Assembly (NCBI GenBank): GCA_022376925.1 | Contig: JAIOJX010000032.1 | Location: forward strand, 116,599,979 to 116,663,978 | DNA from: Tragulus kanchil | Lineage: Eukaryota > Chordata > Mammalia > Artiodactyla > Tragulidae | Direction of reading: 5' to 3' | DNA length: 64,000 bases | Part shown: positions 35,540 to 46,850 of the stretch, piece after piece | How positions within the stretch are numbered: position 1 is the first letter of the stretch | Layout: every line of letters begins with the position of its first letter | Program-made: the position numbers and the translations under genes | The notes under the pieces: model-generated | What the model saw: only the letters and a program-made list of their open reading frames with translations | What the model was told of the DNA's origin: nothing | Database searches by the model: none

Positions 35540-36127
35540 ATTAGTATTGGAACTCATTGCAAAAATCAGTAAAAAGACAAGGATGTTCACTATTTTAACA
35601 CAAGAGAAGACAATTAGAGGCCTAAGAATGGAAAAAGGAGAGAGAAATTTCTCCCCATGTGCAAATGATATAGTTCTAGGAAACTTATAATTAATGGAAA
35701 ACTTCCTATGAAGAGTAACCGTATTTTGTCATGTAGCAGATTATAAAATTAACATACAGAAATAAAGAACTTTGTAATCACTTGGAAGACACAGCAATCA
35801 CTCAGAAGAACTAAAGGAAGAGGAGAGGCCTGATTCCACTTGCAATAGTAAAAGCAAAATGAAACAAAATGCAAGCACAAATTTAATGAGAATTGTGTAA
35901 AACCTACATGAGGAAAACTATAAAACATTCTAACAGGACAAAAAGTCAACTTGAACAAATGAGAAAATATATCATATTACTGATCAGAAGAATCAAATAT
36001 CGGAAAGATATCAATACTCTTCAAGTTACAATTTGTGATCCCAATAAAATTATCTTCAGGAACCAGACAAGTTGATTACATATATTTTTGGAAAATAAAT
36101 ATAAGACTAACCAGAAATCTGGAGGAA
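35540..36127 (+). mobile_element. decayed L1 ORF2 sequence
   Basis: CATGTGCAAATGATATAGTT and AAACCTACATGAGGAAAACT mark L1 reverse-transcriptase coding relics. Second copy 36651-37238. Confidence 0.7.
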
Positions 36128-36240
36128 AAAATGGCAACCTATTCCAGTATTCTTGCCTGGAAAATTCCATGAACAGAGTAGCTTGGTGGGCTACACAGTC
36201 CTTGGGGTCGCAAAGAGTTGGCCACGACAGAGACCGAGTA
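36128..36240 (+). mobile_element. Bov-A2 SINE 3' fragment
   Basis: ATTCCAGTATTCTTGCCTGG and GGGGTCGCAAAGAGTTGGCC. Second copy 37239-37355. Confidence 0.88.
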
Positions 36241-37386
36241 CAACCATGAGAAGTGGAGAGGGACTGCAGTCTGAGTTCAGTCCCCAAACTAATGGTTTAA
36301 AAAAACTCTGGGCCAGGCGGCCAAGGGAGCTTCCCCAGCTGAGGAACATCTTCATAGGCTAGGAGAGTAGTATCTCTTCCTCTAGCTGTTCATTAATATC
36401 CTTTGTAATAAAATGGTAATTGTAAATACAGCATTTTCCTGATTTAGTGAATTTTCAACCTGAGGATATTGTGAGAAGTCCCAAATTTGTATTCCGCCAG
36501 GCAGAAGTGTGGGTGGGTGGCTTGGGGACACCCAGGACCTGATCTGGGGGCAGTCTTGTGGGACCAAGAGCCTTAACCTGTGGCATCTTCACTAACTGTG
36601 GATAGCTGGTGTCAGAACTGAATTGTAGGGCACACAGTTGGTATCAGACAATTAGTATTGGAACTCATTGCAAAAATCAGTAAAAAGACAAGGATGTTCA
36701 CTATTTTAACACAAGAGAAGACAATTAGAGGCCTAAGAATGGAAAAAGGAGAGAGAAATTTCTCCCCATGTGCAAATGATATAGTTCTAGGAAACTTATA
36801 ATTAATGGAAAACTTCCTATGAAGAGTAACCGTATTTTGTCATGTAGCAGATTATAAAATTAACATACAGAAATAAAGAACTTTGTAATCACTTGGAAGA
36901 CACAGCAATCACTCAGAAGAACTAAAGGAAGAGGAGAGGCCTGATTCCACTTGCAATAGTAAAAGCAAAATGAAACAAAATGCAAGCACAAATTTAATGA
37001 GAATTGTGTAAAACCTACATGAGGAAAACTATAAAACATTCTAACAGGACAAAAAGTCAACTTGAACAAATGAGAAAATATATCATATTACTGATCAGAA
37101 GAATCAAATATCGGAAAGATATCAATACTCTTCAAGTTACAATTTGTGATCCCAATAAAATTATCTTCAGGAACCAGACAAGTTGATTACATATATTTTT
37201 GGAAAATAAATATAAGACTAACCAGAAATCTGGAGGAAAAAATGGCAACCTATTCCAGTATTCTTGCCTGGAAAATTCCATGAACAGAGTAGCTTGGTGG
37301 GCTACACAGTCCTTGGGGTCGCAAAGAGTTGGCCACGACAGAGAGACCGAGTACAACCAGAAATCTCCTAAAAAAGAGAGAGAAGT

Positions 37387-37650
37387 GGGGGCTTATCTGG
37401 TGGTCCAGTGGGTAAAGTTCACTGACTTCAGAGAGTTCATCTTGCAGTACAAGCGGCACTAGTTCCATCCGTGGCCCAGGAAGATCCCACGTGCTGTGGA
37501 GCGGCTGGACCGGTGTGTCCAATTACAAGCCAGCGCTCTGGACGCATGCACCCAGAGCCAGTGCTCTGCAGCTAGAGAGGCCACTGCAATGGGAGGCCTA
37601 CACAAGCCGAAGAATAAAGATGGATGAAAAAGAAATGAATAAAAAATCAA
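37387..37650 (+). mobile_element. CHR-type tRNA SINE, cluster member 1
   Basis: GGTGGTCCAGTGGGTAAAG (A box), AGTTCCATCC (decayed B box), GGAAGATCCCACGTGCTG. The most diverged member of the four-SINE cluster. Confidence 0.82.
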
Positions 37651-37655
37651 GGGCT

Positions 37656-37994
37656 GGGCTTCCCCTGGTGGTCCAGTGGATAAGGACACCGCCTTGCAGT
37701 GCAAGGGGCGCCGGTTCGATCCCTGGCCTGGGAAGATCCCACGTGCCACAGAGCGGCTGGACCGATGTGTCCAATTACTGAGCCTGAGCTCTGGAGCGCA
37801 TGCGCCCAGAGCCGGCGCTCTGCAACAACAGACGCCACCGCGATGGGAGGCCCGCAGGAGCCAAAGAACAAAGACACAAAGACGGATGAAAACAGAGAAA
37901 TGAAAGACCAATAGAAGTGGCCCGCCCACTCCCCTCCCTCCCCAACCCGACCCCCGCCCTAAATAAATAAATAAATAAATCTAAAAAAAAAAAA
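37656..37994 (+). mobile_element. CHR-type tRNA SINE, cluster member 2
   Basis: Full-length about 339-bp copy. A box GTGGTCCAGTGGATAAGG, intact B box GGTTCGATCCC, GC-rich body (GCGCATGCGCCCAGAGCC), C-rich segment, then (AAATA)n and poly(A). Confidence 0.9.
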
Positions 37995-38334
37995 GGGCTT
38001 CCCTGGTGGTCCAGTGGGTAAGGACACCGCCTTGCAGTGCAAGGGGCGCCGGTTCGATCCCTGGCCTGGGAAGATCCCACGTGCCACAGAGCGGCTGGAC
38101 CGATGTGTCCAATTACCGAGCCGGAGCTCTGGAGCGCATGCGCCCAGAGCCGGTGCTCTGCGACAACAGAGGCCACCGCGATGGGAGGCCCACAGGAGCC
38201 AAAGAACAAAGACGGATGAAAACAGAGAAATGAAAGACCAATAGAAGTGGCCCGCCCCCTCCCCCCCCCCCCCAACCCGACCCCCGCCCTAAATAAATAA
38301 ATAAATAAATCTAAAAAAAAAAAAAAAAAATCAA
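37995..38334 (+). mobile_element. CHR-type tRNA SINE, cluster member 3
   Basis: Nearly identical to member 2, including the CGCCC/C-rich segment and (AAATA)n tail. It begins right after the poly(A) of member 2. Together with member 2 it interrupts AAAAATCAAGGGCT, present at 37641-37655 and again at about 38325-38338. Confidence 0.9.
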
Positions 38335-38670
38335 GGGCTTCTCTGGTGGTCCAGTGGGTAAGGACACCGCCATGCAGTGCAGGGGATGCCGGTTCAATCC
38401 CTGTCCTGGGAATATCCCGTGTGCCTCGGAGCGGCTGGACAGATGTGTCCAACTACAGAGCAGGAACTTTGGAGTGCATGCACCCAGAGCCGTTGCTTTG
38501 TGACAACAGAGGCCACCGCGATGGGAGGCTCACACAGGCCAAAGAACAAAGATGAATGAAAATGGACAAATGAAAGACCAATAGAAGAAGTGGCCTTCCT
38601 GCGCCCCTCCCTCCCCACCCCACCCCCACCAAAATAAATAAATAAATAAATCTTTAAAAAAAAAAAAAAA
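38335..38670 (+). mobile_element. CHR-type tRNA SINE, cluster member 4
   Basis: GGTGGTCCAGTGGGTAAGGA, B box GGTTCAATCCC, GTGCATGCACCCAGAGCC, and tail AAATAAATAAATAAATAAAT then poly(A). More diverged than members 2 and 3. Confidence 0.9.
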
Positions 38671-39430
38671 GGAAATTCAAATCCTAGTCTAACAATCTAG
38701 TAGTAACTGGGAAAGTTAAAAGTAAGTGCAAATAGTTCTTAAGTATATGAAAAGATGCTTAACTTTGATTTGCTACTTGTGTAATAAGAAAAATGCATAC
38801 TAATACTAAAATCAGACACCATTACTTATCTATCCTATTTGCAAAAATCTCAAACTTGACAACACAGTAAGCTTGTGAGACTGTGGAGAAACAGGTACTT
38901 TCACGTATTGCTGATGGGGGTGAGAAATGATACAACTGTGAAGGGGGTTTGACAATAGCTAGCCAAATTGCATGTGCATTTATTCTTTGCCCAAGTAGCA
39001 TCCCTTCTAGGTAACATAAGATGGCAAAAACTTGAGGTAACGATTTCTCAAGGCTATTTATTACAGCACATTTTGTAATAATATAAAAGTATAAACACCT
39101 CACATACTTATTTATAGAGGACAGGTGAATAACAATCGTACATGCATGCACTGGGGTATGCATCAGTTGTAAAAAGAATATTTCTGTGCATTGCTAAAGA
39201 GTGACCTCCAGGATAAAAGTGAAAAAACCAACATGCAGAAAAGTATATATAGTATTCTACTTTTTGTATAAGAATGGGAAAACATGCACACATACATATA
39301 TACAAAAATTTAAAGTGCATAAACTAGAAGCCAATAAATAAAAATGATTGCCTATAAGGAAAAGGATATGGATGCCTCTCTCTGAATGTACCCTTTTTAT
39401 ACTTTTGATAGAATAAAATATATACATAAT
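38671..39430 (+). mobile_element. L1 3' UTR-type fragment
   Basis: AT-rich; TTGTGAGACTGTGGAGAAAC, CCTCCAGGATAAAAGTGAAA and GAATAAAATATATACATAAT recall the 3' portion of old L1 families. Confidence 0.5.
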
Positions 39431-39679
39431 TAAAAAACAAACTTGATCACCAAGAAAAAAAGCAGTAATTCCTTACTATGACCATCACACTGACAGTTTT
39501 CAGACTTTGTGCCAAATCTTTTGCCTTAGAGTCATATGCTTGTTGCATTAACGTCCTATACTGAGTAAGGGCAAAGGCAAAATAGCATTAATAGCTACAA
39601 GGAAGACTTTAAAACAAAGTGAAATTTCTATGCCATTTTTTTTTAATTAAGAAGCTTGTATTTTATTTTATCCAAAAAA

Positions 39680-39797
39680 ATTTTTTTTCTCCTTTGGCTG
39701 CACTGTGGGATCTTAGTTCCCTGACCAGGGATTGAACTTATGGCTGCTTACATTGGAAGTGCAGAATCTTAATCACTGGACCTCCAGGGAAGTCCCA
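39680..39797 (-). mobile_element. CHR-2-type SINE
   Basis: Reverse orientation: TTTGGCTGCACTGTGGGATC, CCCTGACCAGGGATTGAAC, ACCTCCAGGGAAGTCCC. Confidence 0.88.
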
Positions 39798-39859
39798 GGA
39801 AGCTTGTATTTGTAGCTTGGCAATGCCTTTTATGCTATGCAAAATGGGGAAAACACAGT

Positions 39860-39945
39860 GTTGTGTATGTGTGTGTGTAAATATATGTCTCTCTCTCTAG
39901 AGAGAGAGAGATATACATATACATATACATATATATATATATAAC
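39860..39945. repeat. simple repeats with a 22-bp palindrome
   Basis: (TG)n, then a perfect palindrome 39888-39909 (TCTCTCTCTCT paired with AGAGAGAGAGA), then (ACATAT)n and (AT)n. Confidence 0.9.
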
Positions 39946-40021
39946 CTTAATGTTGGCAGACTATTGGCCTTGGCTCGTATCTTTCTGATCTTTTTACAAT
40001 TCTGATCTTTTTAAAATATAT

Positions 40022-40414
40022 AGTTTATTTATTTATCTATCTCTGGCTGTGCTGGGTCTTTGCTGCGGCCCGGCCTTGGCTTTTCTCCTGTTGCCATGGA
40101 GGGTGGGGAGGCATGCAGGGGGTGGGGGCAGAAGCTGGGGAGGGGAGACGGAGGACCCTTCTGCTGCTATGAGCAGGCTTTCCAGTTTGGTGGCCTCTCC
40201 CCTTGCAGAGCAGGGACTCCAGGGTGCTGACCTTAGCAATCGCAGCGCTTGAGCTCAGTAGCTGCAGCTCCTGGGCTCTAGAGCACAGGCTCCATAATTA
40301 TGGCATGGGGCCCAGTCACTGTGCAGCACGTGAAATTCTCCTGCACCAGGGATCACATCCGTGTCTCCAACACTGGCAGGCAGACTCTCCATCACTGAGT
40401 CGCCAGGGAAAGCC
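40022..40414 (-). mobile_element. CHR-1-type SINE
   Basis: Reverse orientation: CTGGCTGTGCTGGGTCTTTG, GGGCTCTAGAGCACAGGCTC, CACCAGGGATCACATCC, GAGTCGCCAGGGAAAGCC. Confidence 0.85.
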
Positions 40415-40830
40415 TACAGGTCTGTTCTGAATGTTCACTTTTAGTTTATTCAAGTTCATGTTCTCAATTTATGAGTTTTTTTAAGAGCAGTCTGAATCAT
40501 ATGTGACTCTGGCTAAAGCTTTTTCCTTCTGTTTAGAAACCTGATGCCCATTTGGGGAACTAGCAAAAAGATAAATTACTTCAATAGAAAAGACTATATT
40601 TAACTTAGAAAATGAAATAGAGAGACTTAATAGACCTACCAACCACATATAATATGTAGATCTTGTTTAAACCCTGATTTAAATAAGCCAACTATAAAAA
40701 GGCATTTTGAGACCTTTGGGAAAAACAGAACATGGACTGATTATGAGATGATATTAAGGAGTTAATTTTGTTGGGAATGATAATGAAATTGTGGCTATGT
40801 CATGCTTATAAAATTAGTCTATATTACTGA

Positions 40831-43066
40831 GGACTTTACAGAGTGAAATGATATGATGTCTTGGTTTGTTTTAGAATACATCAACGACAACAAAAAAAGA
40901 AGTAGTGGTAGGAAGGATAGAGTATAAATACCAAGAATAGAATGTTGATAATTGTTGAAGCTGGAAGATAGGTGCTAGGAGGCTTCTTTCTATGTATGTT
41001 TGAAATTTTCTGTAACAAAAAGGTATGAATTCTGTCACTCATATGTCTCCCCAGGTGAAGCCATTGAACTCAAAGGAGCAAGATCAAATGTTAGATCAAA
41101 TAAAAGTTTTATAACATAAATTACTTGCTTTAAGTTGCTTTCTTTGGTCTTGAAAGCCTTTTAACAGATAGAAGTTAAAATATTATGGAGAAATAAAAGA
41201 CCATTGTCACAGTCTGTTAATTCCATATGCTTCCCATGAGAAGGATAAATAGTTATATGGCAGTTTTATGGGATTCAGTATAGAAAATTTCCCTAAAGGA
41301 TTCCCTAACACTCCATCCTTCCTTTCTTCTTCTTTTTAATTTTTTAAAAAATTGAATGGGGGGCAGATGGGGGAAAAATGGAGGCCTGAAATGATCTCCT
41401 ATTCGACTAGTTAGAGCAAAGTAAAGCTGGGGCGGGGGGCCCTTTTATTTGAGATACTCTGGTGTGATAGAAACAAGCCTACTTATGTCTACAAGGACAA
41501 TTATCTGAAATTGTCAGCTAACTTTATCCCAATAAATAGAGTATCATTTAGAAAGCATGTCATCTTTAGCAAATGGCCCTTTTAGGTACTAGCACCTGGC
41601 TTGCTCCTGGACTCCAGGAGAGTACAAAACCACTTATCCATGAAATACTTGGTGACCAACTCCACAACTGATCCCAAACCATTAAACAAAGGGCACTTTA
41701 TCCTTCAAGTGGAAGTGGTAAGACCAGGCCCAAAGCTGAATATACATGTAAGTTACATTCCATCACATGCCATCCATCCTTCAGCCAATGCCAATGATGT
41801 CACAGAGAGGTTCCTATGATCAGAGAGCCAAGAGAGAAAATATTTCAACTGTTTACAGAGTACTCAGCTCAGGACACTGGTAGTGGCCAGCAGTGTACCC
41901 CTGTATCATGCATTACATTCAGAGTGTCCCTGATGGACTACAAAGAAGGGACTTTACAGAGTGAAATGATATGATGTCTTGGTTTGTTTTAGAATACATC
42001 AACGACAACAAAAAAAGAAGTAGTGGTAGGAAGGATAGAGTATAAATACCAAGAATAGAATGTTGATAATTGTTGAAGCTGGAAGATAGGTGCTAGGAGG
42101 CTTCTTTCTATGTATGTTTGAAATTTTCTGTAACAAAAAGGTATGAATTCTGTCACTCATATGTCTCCCCAGGTGAAGCCATTGAACTCAAAGGAGCAAG
42201 ATCAAATGTTAGATCAAATAAAAGTTTTATAACATAAATTACTTGCTTTAAGTTGCTTTCTTTGGTCTTGAAAGCCTTTTAACAGATAGAAGTTAAAATA
42301 TTATGGAGAAATAAAAGACCATTGTCACAGTCTGTTAATTCCATATGCTTCCCATGAGAAGGATAAATAGTTATATGGCAGTTTTATGGGATTCAGTATA
42401 GAAAATTTCCCTAAAGGATTCCCTAACACTCCATCCTTCCTTTCTTCTTCTTTTTAATTTTTTAAAAAATTGAATGGGGGGCAGATGGGGGAAAAATGGA
42501 GGCCTGAAATGATCTCCTATTCGACTAGTTAGAGCAAAGTAAAGCTGGGGGCGGGGGGCCTTTGATTTGAGATACTCTGGTGTGATAGAAACAAGCCTAC
42601 TTATGTCTACAAGGACAATTATCTGAAATTGTCAGCTAACTTTATCCCAATAAATAGAGTATCATTTAGAAAGCATGTCATCTTTAGCAAATGGCCCTTT
42701 TAGGTACTAGCACCTGGCTTGCTCCTGGACTCCAGGAGAGTACAAAACCACTTATCCATGAAATACTTGGTGACCAACTCCACAACTGATCCCAAACCAT
42801 TAAACAAAGGGCACTTTATCCTTCAAGTGGAAGTGGTAAGACCAGGCCCAAAGCTGAATATACATGTAAGTTACATTCCATCACATGCCATCCATCCTTC
42901 AGCCAATGCCAATGATGTCACAGAGAGGTTCCTATGATCAGAGAGCCAAGAGAGAAAATATTTCAACTGTTTACAGAGTACTCAGCTCAGGACACTGGTA
43001 GTGGCCAGCAGTGTACCCCTGTATCATGCATTACATTCAGAGTGTCCCTGATGGACTACAAAGAAG
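40831..43066. repeat. tandem duplication 11 (1118-bp offset)
   Basis: Copy 40831-41948 is followed directly by copy 41949-43066. Differences are in a G run near 41431/42548 and adjacent T runs. No spacer. Confidence 0.95.
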
Positions 43067-43199
43067 GGAAGTCCTTCTAGTGGGCAGAACATAAGTAGCA
43101 CAGCTTGTTGCCCACTTTTCTTGTTAGGGAAGATGTTCTGAGGTAAGGCTCCACAAGGACACATATAAAAGTGGCAAATTGTTAATTCTATGGTCAAGG

Positions 43200-43990
43200 A
43201 CTTGGAAGGGGCAAGATAAGAAAATTGATGACAAAGAAGATTGGAGAAGAGGTATATAGATGGATTGAAGACCCACTTAAAATGTGTCTAGACTATGAGA
43301 GTATTTATTCGCCCTGAGGATCTTCAGAATGTCCATTGTGAACAAGATGACCCGTTCTGTGGTGTCAGTCCCCCTCCCCCAGTCACTCCTGTACTTGCCC
43401 AGTGGATTCGTAAACTAAACTGAACCCAGCTTAATCACATGGCCTTCCACTTACCAAGGTTGACATGCTTATTACCATTGAAGTGAAGAATTAGTTGCTC
43501 AGTTGTGTTCAACTCTTTTTTATCCACAGACTGTAGCCCACCAGGCTCCTCTGTCCATGGAATTCTCGAGGCAAAAATAGTGGAGTGGGTAGCCATTCCT
43601 TTCTCCAGAGGTTCTTCCCAACCCAGGGGTCAAATCCGGGTCTCCTGCACCCGAGGCTGATTCTTTACCATCTCGGCCACCAGGTAAGCCCTTATTGCCA
43701 TTACTGAGACCCAATATACCAACAAGAGTCACTAACTCTTTTTTTTTTTTTTTAAGAGCCACTAACTCTTAGCCGCCTGCACTTGGGGACAGTCGGGCAC
43801 CTGGTATCAGGTTGATCACATCAAAATATAGCAGCAATTTGACTGAATAGACTTATTCTGATTTGGATTTGTCTCCCGTGCTCACCATGACTCTGCCAGC
43901 ACTACTGCCCAAGGCCTGTTAAGTGCCTTATGCTGTTATGGTATCTCATACATATGCAACATGTTCATTTAAATGCACAAAGACACCCAA
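43200..43990 (+). mobile_element. degraded ERVL (class III) pol remnant
   Basis: Resembles the integrase-region pol sequence of mammalian ERVL elements: CCCACTTAAAATGTGTCTAG, CCCCCAGTCACTCCTGTACT, GGCCTTCCACTTACCAAGG, and GGATTTGTCTCCCGTGCTCA downstream of the SINE at 43487-43690. Stops and the SINE insertion break any frame. Repeated at about 44305-45090. Identification is from memory of ERVL pol, without alignment. Confidence 0.65.
43487..43690 (-). mobile_element. Bov-A2 SINE inserted in ERVL remnant
   Basis: Reverse orientation: GACTGTAGCCCACCAGGCTC, CCAACCCAGGGGTCAAATCC, CACCAGGTAAGCCC. Second copy 44591-44795. Confidence 0.9.
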
Positions 43991-45178
43991 CACATTTTGA
44001 ATGTGGAATCCCATTAACCATAGGTTTATCTTCTTCTTATGCATGAAAAGAAAAATTTCCAATCATGTCTAATCAGAGTACTCAGCTCAGGACACTGGTA
44101 GTGGCCAGCAGTGTACCCCTGTATCATGCATTACATTCAGAGTGTCCCTGATGGACTACAAAGAAGGGAAGTCCTTCTAGTGGGCAGAACATAAGTAGCA
44201 CAGCTTGTTGCCCACTTTTCTTGTTAGGGAAGATGTTCTGAGGTAAGGCTCCACAAGGACACATATAAAAGTGGCAAATTGTTAATTCTATGGTCAAGGA
44301 CTTGGAAGGGGCAAGATAAGAAAATTGATGACAAAGAAGATTGGAGAAGAGGTATATAGATGGATTGAAGACCCACTTAAAATGTGTCTAGACTATGAGA
44401 GTATTTATTCGCCCTGAGGATCTTCAGAATGTCCATTGTGAACAAGATGACCCGTTCTGTGGTGTCAGTCAGTCCCCCTCCCCCAGTCACTCCTGTACTT
44501 GCCCAGTGGATTCGTAAACTAAACTGAACCCAGCTTAATCACATGGCCTTCCACTTACCAAGGTTGACATGCTTATTACCATTGAAGTGAAGAATTAGTT
44601 GCTCAGTTGTGTTCAACTCTTTTTTATCCACAGACTGTAGCCCACCAGGCTCCTCTGTCCATGGAATTCTCGAGGCAAAAATAGTGGAGTGGGTAGCCAT
44701 TCCTTTCTCCAGGGGTTCTTCCCAACCCAGGGGTCAAATCCGGGTCTCCTGCACCCGAGGCTGATTCTTTACCATCTCGGCCACCAGGTAAGCCCTTATT
44801 GCCATTACTGAGACCCAATATACCAACAAGAGTCACTAACTCTTTTTTTTTTTTTTTAAGAGCCACTAACTCTTAGCCGCCTGCACTTGGGGACAGTCGG
44901 GCACCTGGTATCAGGTTGATCACATCAAAATATAGCAGCAATTTGACTGAATAGACTTATTCTGATTTGGATTTGTCTCCCGTGCTCACCATGACTCTGC
45001 CAGCACTACTGCCCAAGGCCTGTTAAGTGCCTTATGCTGTTATGGTATCTCATACATATGCAACATGTTCATTTAAATGCACAAAGACACCCAACACATT
45101 TTGAATGTGGAATCCCATTAACCATAGGTTTATCTTCTTCTTATGCATGAAAAGAAAAAATTTCCAATCATGTCTAAT

Positions 45179-45775
45179 AAAGAGTACATCTGTGACACTG
45201 CATTATGTCTGGAGTCCTTGAAAATAGCTTTTTCTCAGTTGTTGGAAAGATGCTGCTTCCTGAAGAGATATTATGTTCCAGGTAGTGGACCCAGAGTACC
45301 ATTACTGTAATATTGTTCACAAAAGCATCGTGCCTCCTTGAGGCTACATAGGAAAGAGAGTTGCTCCGTTTGCAGGCATCTGCTGAAGGACAGAACAGCA
45401 ATAGATCATCACTGTCAGATGAGATTAAACCACCAGGAAACATAATACTATTTAAACCTTTTAAAGCATTTAGAAAAAAATATAGTCTCAGAATGCTTTC
45501 TTTGTACATGGGGACAGAGAAAAAGGTAGAACCCAAGGCCGTGAGTGTGAAATATTAGCAGTGCTGTGACTGCATTGGGGGCAATTGACAAGGAAGGCAG
45601 TATTGCTTCATTACCAGAGTGGACATCTTTAATTAAAAGTAAGTATTTTGACTAACTTTGTGACCTCCATACAACTATCCAGGTACAGAAAAGCTCTTGT
45701 TTGAGAGATATTTTGTTTTAAAAATGAAGATTATGGAGAGGAGACCTGTTTTCAGATGCAATGGATTCTGTACTA
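45179..45775. other. intergenic DNA, unassigned
   Basis: Open for 120 codons on the minus strand (45174-45536) but with no recognisable domain or splice context. I see no support for a gene. Confidence 0.35.
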
Positions 45776-46017
45776 GTTTGCTTGGGCTGCCGTAACAAAA
45801 TATCACAGAATGACTGACTTTCAAAACAGAAATTTATCTTCTCAGGTTCTTGGGCTAGAAGTCCATGATCAAGGTGTTGGTAGGGTTAGTTTCTTCTGAG
45901 ACCTCTCTCCTCAACCTATAGATGGTTGCCTACTCAGTGTGTCCCTCTGTGTATGTCTGTGTCCAAATTTTCTCTTTCTTTCTTTTTCTTTTTCAATTTT
46001 GGCCTCTTCTATTGGTT

Positions 46018-46267
46018 TTTTATTTATTTACATTTATTTATTACATCCATATTTATTCTTTGGCCTGTGTGGGCTTCTCATTGCAGTGGCCTTTCCCGTT
46101 GCAGAGCACTGGCTCTGGGTGCATGCGCTCCAGAGCACTGGCTGGTAATTGGACACAATGGTCAAGCTATTCTGCAGCACATGGGATCTTCCTGGGCCAG
46201 GAATGGAACCAGTGCCGCTTGTACTGCAAGGCAGACTCTTTACCCACTGGGCCACCAGGGAAGCTCC
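46018..46267 (-). mobile_element. CHR-type tRNA SINE
   Basis: Reverse orientation: GCAGAGCACTGGCTCTGGGT, CATGGGATCTTCCTGGGCC, GGCCACCAGGGAAGC. Confidence 0.87.
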
Positions 46268-46295
46268 AAATTTCCTCTTCTTATAAAGATACTAG

Positions 46296-46460
46296 GGACT
46301 TACCTGGTGGTCCAGTGGCTATAACTCCATGTTCCCAAGTCTGGGTTTGATCCCTGAGTCCGAGAACTAGATCCCACATTGCAGCAACTAAAAAGATCCT
46401 ACATGCTGTATCTAACACTCAGCACAGTCAACTAAATAAGTAAATAAAAAATAAACATAC
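46296..46460 (+). mobile_element. CHR-2-type SINE
   Basis: GACTTACCTGGTGGTCCAGT, B box GTTTGATCCC, GAACTAGATCCCACATTGC, with a TAAATAAAAAATAAA tail. Confidence 0.85.
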
Positions 46461-46850
46461 TAGTCATATTAGTGACTAATACCCAGATTAGGACACACCC
46501 TAATCAGTTCAATTTTAACTTATTTCTTTAAAGACCTTAATCTCCAAATACAGTCACATTCTGAAGTAACTGGGATAAGTCAGTATATGAATTTAAAGGG
46601 AACACCATTTAGTTCATAGCAGGCACTTAGAGAATAAATTTATGTACAAGAAACGATCACTACAGCACCCTATCCAGACGCTCTGTTTCTCTTTATCTGT
46701 GCTGTGTGCTCTTCCCCAAGCTTCCGCATGCTTTGCTGCTTAAATCTTACACTTGTGACAAAGCACGAATTGCCCTTGGGCATTGGCCCCTATGAATACA
46801 GAGGCCTGGAAATGCCTGGGAGTCTTACAATTTGCCCGACTCCCTCCCCT

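Larger units (their letters stand above)
35136..37359. repeat. tandem duplication 10 (1111-bp offset)
   Basis: Copy 35136-36246 is followed directly by copy 36247-37359, with no spacer. It overlaps duplication 9, so the block 34025-34320 exists three times (also 35136-35432 and 36247-36543). Confidence 0.95.
42974..45178. repeat. tandem duplication 12 (1100-bp offset)
   Basis: Copy 42974-44073 is followed directly by copy 44074-45178. It overlaps duplication 11, so the first ~90 bp occur three times (from 41856, 42974 and 44074). Copy 2 has an extra GTCA at about 44465. Confidence 0.95.
45775..46625 (+). mobile_element. old mammalian interspersed repeat interrupted by two SINEs
   Basis: TTGCTTGGGCTGCCGTAACA, TAGAAGTCCATGATCAAGGT and ACAGTCACATTCTGAAGTAA match a common ancient repeat (family not named here). 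It is split by SINEs at 46018-46267 (minus) and 46296-46460 (plus). The fragment CAAATTT is repeated either side of the first, and ATACTAG either side of the second. Confidence 0.55.

Noticed and set aside
38000..38070. tRNA gene
   Set aside because: A and B boxes are present, but they are the tRNA-derived head of a SINE; no cloverleaf or acceptor stem is complete.
37775..38452. 225-codon minus-strand open frame
   Set aside because: It is the antisense translation of the tandem SINEs; the same peptide recurs wherever this SINE occurs.
37656..38670. CRISPR-like spaced direct repeats
   Set aside because: The units are ~335-bp SINEs with poly(A) tails in a mammalian genome, not short repeats with unique spacers.
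45174..45536. 120-codon minus-strand open frame
   Set aside because: No domain recognised, no splice context, low-complexity AT-rich surroundings.
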